Shown in pieces: positions 59,348-64,000 of a stretch of DNA of 64,000 nt (position 1 is the first letter of the stretch; each line of letters begins with the position of its first letter). This DNA comes from Azospirillum sp. TSA2s (GTDB lineage Bacteria > Pseudomonadota > Alphaproteobacteria > Azospirillales > Azospirillaceae), in NCBI RefSeq assembly GCF_004923315.1, contig NZ_CP039649.1, positions 706,001 to 770,000 of the forward strand. Reading direction: 5' to 3'. The notes beneath the pieces are model-generated. The model did no database searches. It was not told the origin of the DNA and saw only the letters and a program-made list of their open reading frames with translations. Both the position numbers and the translations under genes were made by a program.

Positions 59348-60085
59348 TTACTGAACCCCGGCGCGGACAGGGCGCCCTGGGTCAGCTTGAGCGAGGAGTT
59401 GGGCGAAGCATCGGTGGTCGGCGTCAGGGACATTTTGGCTGCTCTTCATATCGTAAGAGAGGGCGCGGAAGTCCTGGGACGAGGTCATATCCATGAAGAA
59501 GAACACCTTGAGGGTGCAATCGCCCTTGGCATACCGCCAGATCTTGGCGGGAGGCGCCTCTTCCCGTGCAACGGGGGACCCCAGGAGTTTGAGAGTCTGG
59601 ACTTCGTCCAGCCCGACAAGACTGTCGGGGTCGGCGTTGGTGGTTGCGGGTTGGGTGGGCGTGCCGCCCATGGAAGGCATCGCCGCCTGGGCGGCATTAG
59701 GCGGCGTCGCCGCCTGGGTGGCATTAGGCGGCATCGCCGCCTGGGCGGCGTTGTCGGATCCGATGGCCGCCAGATGGGTGGTGGCCTGATCGGCGGTCAG
59801 TTCCCCGTTGGTCACCGGCGGGCCCGGCATCGGCATCGGCAGGGCCGGCGCCAGCGTGGCGGCGTCGGGAGCCTTCCGGACCGGCTTGGGCTTCGGCACC
59901 GGCGGGGTCGCCGGATGTGCGGGCGGGCGGGCCGCCGTCACGTCGGCTCCCCCCCAGGGTCCGACCGTGTTGGCCGGGCAGCCGGCCAGCAGCAGGACCG
60001 CGACCAGCAGGCCCGCATGTCGGCCCCGGCCGGCGGCGTAGGCGCCATACTGCGCCACATCGCGGAGGACTGCCGGCACGGTCAT
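59348..60085 (-). CDS. Pro/Ala-rich lipoprotein with C-terminal domain (245 aa)
   Basis: The signal peptide ends in the lipobox LLLAGC (HAGLLVAVLLLAGCPANTVG), so it is a lipid-anchored periplasmic protein. A low-complexity Pro/Ala stretch follows (PPAHPATPPVPKPKPV), with a short tandem repeat (AAMPPNATQAATPPNAAQAA). The C-terminal 80 residues form a compact domain (LVGLDEVQTLKLLGSPVARE, WRYAKGDCTLKVFFFMD) that looks like SmpA/BamE-type outer-membrane assembly domains, though this is only by pattern. Start at 60083-60085 with GAAAGG upstream. It precedes the ChvI-like gene and may be in its operon. Confidence 0.75.
   Translation of the reverse strand: MTVPAVLRDVAQYGAYAAGRGRHAGLLVAVLLLAGCPANTVGPWGGADVTAARPPAHPATPPVPKPKPVRKAPDAATLAPALPMPMPGPPVTNGELTADQATTHLAAIGSDNAAQAAMPPNATQAATPPNAAQAAMPSMGGTPTQPATTNADPDSLVGLDEVQTLKLLGSPVAREEAPPAKIWRYAKGDCTLKVFFFMDMTSSQDFRALSYDMKSSQNVPDADHRCFAQLLAQADPGRPVRAGVQ
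59686..59752. repeat. 30-bp tandem repeat inside the lipoprotein gene
   Basis: The unit GGCGGCATCGCCGCCTGGGC (first 20 of 30) recurs about two and a half times with small changes. It codes for the PPNA-QAA-MP segments in the linker. Confidence 0.8.
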
Positions 60086-60895
60086 GGGGGCGGGCCTTTC
60101 AAATCCAAGGGAAACCGACATATCGGCATTAACACGGGACGAACCATTTCCATCTAGCCTGGAAGTCAACTTCGCGTGCTGGTTGGAGTTGGCCGCGTCT
60201 GATGTGCCTAAACTCAATCCAGTCTGGTTAATGGCGCGTTAAAGCCACAGCCCATACCCCCATTTTGCGAAAGCGCATCAATATTTTTCGAAGTTTCGTT
60301 TGATTTTCGAGCGATTTCGGCAGGGGTTGCCGGGGTCTTTGCTCAAAAGTGGTACGAAATTCGGCAAAATCCATTACGCGCTGACCGCTGCCCTGGTGAA
60401 ATGCGGAGCGGGACAGGACGTGACAGAAATGAGGCGGGAGGATGGCGGGGATTGGACCGGTTCGTGGCCACTGCCCAAAAAACAGTCGGCTCAAAGAACA
60501 ATCGGCGCCAAAAAACAATCGGCGGCGGAGCCACCCGGGTATGGCTCCGCCGCCGAACAGCCGGACGGGCAACAGGTCATGTGGCGGCGCGCGATAAGCG
60601 GCCGTGGGTCGTTGCCACTGGAACTCCAGCCGTGGTTCCGGCCGGCGCTCAGGCCGGTCGGCGTCGTGGGAACAATGCGTTTTCGGCACCATCCATCACG
60701 TCGATGATGATGCGCCGGACGGCCCGGACCGTCAAGTTTGTAGTACGTACAATTTAGGATGCCGCATATCCGGATGATACCGGAAGGCCTGCCGTCGGCG
60801 GCAGCGGCGCTTTCCAAGGCGCAGTTGCCAGGATGCCCGGTCCGGCCGATGATTGGACACCCGCTGGGACCGGGGTCGAACCAGGGGAGGGCGGC
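60086..60895. other. long non-coding region with repeats and a hairpin
   Basis: I see no convincing gene. It holds three tandem 16-17 bp units (AAAAAACAATCGGCG type) at 60477-60525, the strong hairpin at 60521-60554 and a GACGGCCCGGACCGTC dyad near 60717-60732 followed by TTTGTAGTACGTACAA, itself palindromic, at 60735-60750. A plus-strand frame at 60300-60707 lacks a ribosome binding site and family features. Confidence 0.5.
60521..60554 (-). terminator. strong hairpin, terminator-like on minus strand
   Basis: GGCGGCGGAGCCA (60521-60533) and TGGCTCCGCCGCC (60542-60554) are perfect complements. On the minus strand it is followed by GATTGTTTTTT. It is not adjacent to the end of a called minus-strand gene, so its role is uncertain. 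Confidence 0.6.
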
Positions 60896-61723
60896 ATGTC
60901 TGTCGAGCAACGGGTGACCGAGCATTACGGGCGCCAGGACTTGGCTGCGGAAATCCTTGCTGCCTTGGAACGGGCGGGAAAGGACCTCTCCCGTCTGCGT
61001 CCCGACGACCTCGCGTCGATCGACGAGTTCCACATCCGCGGGCGCGAAGCCACCGCCGAACTCGGCCGGGCCCTCCGTCTGGACACAAGCACCAGGGTCC
61101 TCGATGTCGGCAGCGGCCTTGGCGGCCCCTCCCGCCACCTCGCCGATCTCTACCGCTGTCGGGTCGTCGGGCTGGACCTCACCGAAGAATACTGCCGCAC
61201 GGCAACCGTCCTTGCCGACCGGGTCGGGCTGGGCGGCATCGTCGAGTATCTGCAAGGCTCGGCGCTGGACATTCCCCTGCCCGACGCCAGCTTCGACCGG
61301 GTCTATACCCAGCATGTGGCGATGAACATTTCCGACAAGCGGCGGTTCTACGCCGAGGTCGCGCGCGTCCTCAAGCCGGGCGGCCTGTTCGGCCTTTACG
61401 ATCTGCTCGAAGGACCGGGCGGTCCGGTTCACTTCCCTGTGCCATGGGCACGCGACCCCGCCACCAGCTTCCTCGCCGCGCCGGATGAACTCCGCGATCT
61501 GCTGAGCGGAAGCGGCTTCGAAATCGTCGGCTGGCGGGACACCAGCGCGGAAGGCCGCGCATGGTTCCAGCAACTGCGCGAGCGGATCGAGCGCGACGGC
61601 CCGCCCACCCTCGGCTTCCACCTCCTTCTGGGCTCGGAGTTCCGCGAGATGGCGCGCAATCAGGTCAGGAACCTGGAGGAGCAGCGCATCCTCCCGACCG
61701 AGGTGATCTGCCGCAAGCCGTGA
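60896..61723 (+). CDS. class I SAM-dependent methyltransferase
   Basis: A 275-residue soluble methyltransferase with motif I VLDVGSGLGGPSRHLADLYR, motif II-type acidic residue VVGLDLTEEYC and post-I SALDIPLPDASFDRVYTQHV. The pattern (VLKPGGLFGLYDLLEGPGG) is shared with small-molecule methyltransferases of the sarcosine/dimethylglycine and sterol type. The start at 60896 has GGAGGG upstream. The substrate cannot be read from the sequence. It is convergent with the disrupted DNA methyltransferase. Confidence 0.9.
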   Translation: MSVEQRVTEHYGRQDLAAEILAALERAGKDLSRLRPDDLASIDEFHIRGREATAELGRALRLDTSTRVLDVGSGLGGPSRHLADLYRCRVVGLDLTEEYCRTATVLADRVGLGGIVEYLQGSALDIPLPDASFDRVYTQHVAMNISDKRRFYAEVARVLKPGGLFGLYDLLEGPGGPVHFPVPWARDPATSFLAAPDELRDLLSGSGFEIVGWRDTSAEGRAWFQQLRERIERDGPPTLGFHLLLGSEFREMARNQVRNLEEQRILPTEVICRKP

Positions 61724-61779
61724 CTGGGGCGGCCCCCTCGCATCGGGACGCGGCGTCGGCGAATTCCCGACGCATCCTC

Positions 61780-62395
61780 CTAAGGCGCATAGAGGTTGTT
61801 GATCTGCCGGGCGTGGCCGACCGACACCAGGATGTCGAGCAGTTCCTTGACCCGCGGCGACTTGGCGCCCTTGAACTGGCGGGCGAGGCTTTCGGCTTCG
61901 ACGGCACGGCCGCAGCGGTTCAGCGCCGCCATCAGGCTGTGGACCTGTTCGGTCGGCGCCTTCGGCCAGACGATCCGCTTCGCCGTGTCCGCCGCGATGT
62001 CGAGCGTCGCCGCGATCTGGACGGCGGCGCCCTGCCCCTTCGGGTTCTGGTAGTCCGGCCGCAGCCAGCGGACGAGCCCGTCGCGTTCCTCGCGGTGACG
62101 CTCGGCGTTCAGCGCCACGAGATTTTCCAGAATCCGCGCATCCTCCAGATCGGCAGGCCAGCCATAGGCGTCCGCCACCGCATGGTCGATCCGGCTGTGG
62201 AGGTCCAGCATCACGCCGACCTGTCCCAACTGGTAGATCTCCATCTCGCGTGCGGTCAGCTCCTCCCGGCTCCGCCCCTTTTCCAGGACATTGTAAAGCT
62301 CGGTCAGCGTCAGCCGGTCCGAATGCGCGGCCAGCACCCGCTTGCGATGGGCGTCGAGTTCCTCGGCAAGCTGCCCGATCACCCGCTTCTGATGC
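61780..62395 (-). pseudogene. type IIG-like DNA methyltransferase, C-terminal fragment
   Basis: The frame carries the C-terminus of a large restriction-modification methyltransferase: HQKRVIGQLAEELDAHRKRV, LTLTELYNVLEKGRSREELT, SRIDHAVADAYGWPADLEDA, RILENLVALNAERHREERDG and ending ARQINNLYAP. This ending is usual for COG1002-type class I DNA methyltransferases of the MmeI-like/type IIG kind, with the pattern 'D.AV..AYGWP.DL.D..IL..L.ALN.ER'. The gene is interrupted upstream by the IS66 element at 62396. The same frame resumes at 63908. A GTG within the fragment could start a short product but would lack the methyltransferase domain. Confidence 0.85.
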
Positions 62396-63907
62396 GTATT
62401 TGCTCACCTGGCTGGCTGAGCGCGTGACGCCGGCTCGAGCCGGCTCGGGGTTGCGCGCATTGGGGGTGGGGTGACGATCCGGTGTTGCGTCGTGGGGGGC
62501 TGACGTGAGTCAAAGGCGGGATGACAGTTCCGCCGCGTTATCGCCTGAGCGACGCCGAGAAGGACGCCCTGCTAATCGAGCAGGCGGCGCTGATCGAGCG
62601 CATGGCCGCACGGATTGCCGAACTGGAAGCCTTGGTCGGCAAGCCGAAGAAGACCTCGGCGAACTCGCACATCCCGCCGTCCCAGGATGGCCCCGGGGGC
62701 AAGACCGGCAAGGCGAAGCGGGGGCGCAAACCGCGGCCGTCCCGTCCCGGTGTCGCGCGGCCGCTCACGCCCGACCCTGATCGCACCGAGCGCCGTCTCG
62801 CCGAGGAATGCCCGCATTGCCAAACGGCGCTGTTGGCAGCGGGACAGCGCTGCCGGCATCGCTACGACCACATTGACCTGCCCGAAGTCCGCCCGGTGGT
62901 GACGCGGGTGGAGCTGTTCGGCGGCCGCTGCGGTTCGTGTGGACGGCGCTATCGGGCTGAACCGCCCGCCGCCATGCCGCCGGGAACGCCCTTCGGCCCA
63001 GGGATCCGCTCGCTGCTGGCCTACCTGCATCACAGCCATCATGTCGGCTTCGAGCGGCTGTCGCGCCTGCTGAAGGAGGTGTTTGGGCTGAGCATCTCCG
63101 AAGGCGCCATCGCCAATGCCTTCCGCCGCATGGGGTCGGCGTTCGATACTGCCTGCGCGGCGATCAAGACCAAGCTCCTGACCGCTCCCGTCATCGCCTC
63201 GGACGAAACCACAACCCGGGTTGACGGCGTGACCCACTGGCAGTGGGTGTTCCAGTCCGATGAGGCTGTGCTGCACACCATTGCCCCCAGCCGGGGACGG
63301 GCGGTCGCCGCCGACATTCTGGGGGATCATCGACCCGAGGTGTGGGTCTCTGACCGCTACGCCGGCCAGCAGGAGCTGGGGCAAGTTCATCAGGTCTGCC
63401 TGGCCCATGTCTTACGCGACGTTCAGTACGCCATCGACTGCGGCGACAGCGTGGTGGCGCCGAAACTCCGGGATCATCTGCGCTGGGCCATCCGTGTCGG
63501 CAAGCGAAGACCGGAGTTGAAGGACAGCACGCTCGCCGCTTACGCCGCCAAGGCCGAGCGCCGCCTCGATGCGCTGCTCGGTGTCCCCGCTGCCCATCCG
63601 GCTGGCCGCGAACTGCAGCGCCAGATCAAGGCGTGGCGCGGCAAGTTCTTTGTCTTTCTCAGCGACCGCCGCGTGCCACCGACCAACAACGTCAGTGAGC
63701 AGGAAATCCGCCCGTCCGTGATCTTCCGCAAGGTGACGAACGGCTTCCGCTCCGACTGGGGGCCGGGCATCCACGCAGGCTATCGTTCCGTCACCGGAAC
63801 CGCGCGCCGCCAAGGCCAGTCCGCCTGGACCGCCATCCGCAACCTCATCGACGGCACCTTCGTCGTCGCTTAAAGGCTCAGCTGCCGCCAGCCAGGTGAG
63901 CAAACAC
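62396..63907. mobile_element. IS66-family insertion sequence, 1512 bp, intact
   Basis: Ends GTATTTGCTCACCTGGCTGG (left) and GTGTTTGCTCACCTGGCTGG (right, complement) match at 19 of 20. The element is bounded by the 8-bp direct repeat TCTGATGC at 62388-62395 and 63908-63915, the duplication length expected for IS66. Only the large transposase gene is present, without tnpA/tnpB, as in the ISBst12 subgroup. It splits the DNA methyltransferase gene. Confidence 0.95.
62521..63873 (+). CDS. IS66-family transposase (TnpC, 450 aa)
   Basis: The protein has an N-terminal helical leucine-zipper-like region (LLIEQAALIERMAARIAELE), a Lys/Arg-rich segment (GGKTGKAKRGRKPRPSRPGV), a zinc-binding domain (ECPHCQ and GSCGRRY), and the DDE core: D in VIASDETTTRVDGVTHWQWV, D in EVWVSDRYAGQQ and E in VPPTNNVSEQEIRPSVIFRK. 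It ends with WTAIRNLIDGTFVVA. It starts at ATG 62521. The frame is complete, so the element may be active. Confidence 0.95.
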   Translation: MTVPPRYRLSDAEKDALLIEQAALIERMAARIAELEALVGKPKKTSANSHIPPSQDGPGGKTGKAKRGRKPRPSRPGVARPLTPDPDRTERRLAEECPHCQTALLAAGQRCRHRYDHIDLPEVRPVVTRVELFGGRCGSCGRRYRAEPPAAMPPGTPFGPGIRSLLAYLHHSHHVGFERLSRLLKEVFGLSISEGAIANAFRRMGSAFDTACAAIKTKLLTAPVIASDETTTRVDGVTHWQWVFQSDEAVLHTIAPSRGRAVAADILGDHRPEVWVSDRYAGQQELGQVHQVCLAHVLRDVQYAIDCGDSVVAPKLRDHLRWAIRVGKRRPELKDSTLAAYAAKAERRLDALLGVPAAHPAGRELQRQIKAWRGKFFVFLSDRRVPPTNNVSEQEIRPSVIFRKVTNGFRSDWGPGIHAGYRSVTGTARRQGQSAWTAIRNLIDGTFVVA

Positions 63908-64000
63908 TCTGATGCGGCGTGGCGTTGGGGAAGGGGAAGGTGTCGAAGCAGCGGGTTTTGTTGTAGCGCGGCCGATCTTCCAGCGTACCACCCGCTGCCA
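63908..64000 (-). pseudogene. type IIG-like DNA methyltransferase, upstream fragment (partial)
   Basis: On the minus strand the last 93 bases translate to GGTLEDRPRYNKTRCFDTFP and FPNATPHQ, then meet the IS66 end. This is the same frame and the same protein as 61780-62395: the join PHQ-KRVIGQLAEELDAHRKRV is exactly the family pattern PRYNKTRCFDPFPFP...Q..RI..L.E.LDAHRKR. The gene continues beyond the right edge. Confidence 0.85.

Noticed and set aside
60300..60707. Plus-strand 135-residue protein
   Set aside because: It spans tandem repeats and a hairpin, with no ribosome binding site.

Overview
The window looks like chromosome or chromid of a high-GC alphaproteobacterium of the Azospirillum type (Rhodospirillales). 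The basis is the very GC-rich coding style and the gene content: class I PHA synthase, a periplasmic-type PHB depolymerase, a chemoreceptor with PAS and PilZ domains, Liv-type uptake systems, and palindromic gene-end repeats. The assignment rests on recognised protein families, not on a database comparison.

Layout. (1) 1-5.86 kb is a low-coding, phage/plasmid-like segment ending at the 3' end of a tRNA-Ser(GCU). It holds a helicase-like ATPase cut by the window edge, a six-unit array of about 56-bp repeats with variable dyads, a twice-frameshifted phage antirepressor-like pseudogene, an intact IS630-family element, two or three small ORFs and duplicated debris. (2) 6-20 kb is mostly housekeeping: PAS histidine kinase, gatB, a ClpP-fold periplasmic protein, diaminopropionate ammonia-lyase, a FliN-like protein, a two-domain rhodanese, murJ, an esterase, enolase, PHB depolymerase and peroxiredoxin. 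(3) 20-31 kb carries a type I secretion ABC/adaptor pair, a lipoprotein, phaC, a pseudokinase plus small membrane protein, and an OYE/SDR pair divergent from a LysR regulator. (4) 32-41 kb carries a class A beta-lactamase and a likely sulfur-stress locus: two BigR/SqrR-like ArsR repressors with near-identical operators, an RND pump, a DUF2892 protein, a sulfide:quinone oxidoreductase-like flavoprotein and a GST.

(5) 41.6-52.3 kb is the most unusual region. A seven-gene minus-strand cluster encodes a complete Liv-type ABC importer (LivG, LivH, LivM, binding protein, LivF) with an acyl-CoA synthetase and a PaaK-like CoA ligase. It therefore looks like an uptake-and-CoA-activation unit for an organic, possibly aromatic, acid. 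Divergent from it is a single open frame that fuses an IclR-type winged helix to a degenerate acyl-CoA-synthetase-like domain. That domain has lost its ATP-binding loop and its C-terminal catalytic subdomain, so it looks like an enzyme fold reused as a sensor. Two copies of a 17-bp palindrome sit in the shared 200-bp promoter region, one near each gene. (6) 52.4-60.1 kb has a TetR regulator, a large PAS-HAMP-MCP-PilZ receptor, an Lrp regulator and a ChvG/ChvI-like two-component pair with a lipoprotein. (7) 60.9-64 kb has a SAM methyltransferase and the C-terminal part of a type IIG-like DNA methyltransferase gene. That gene is split by an IS66-family element with intact inverted repeats and an 8-bp target duplication.

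How the parts work together: PhaC and the depolymerase make and break PHB. The ArsR, SQR, DUF2892 and RND genes probably answer reactive sulfur. The fusion regulator probably links ligand or acyl-adenylate binding to expression of the import/CoA-ligase cluster; this last point is inference from sequence and arrangement.
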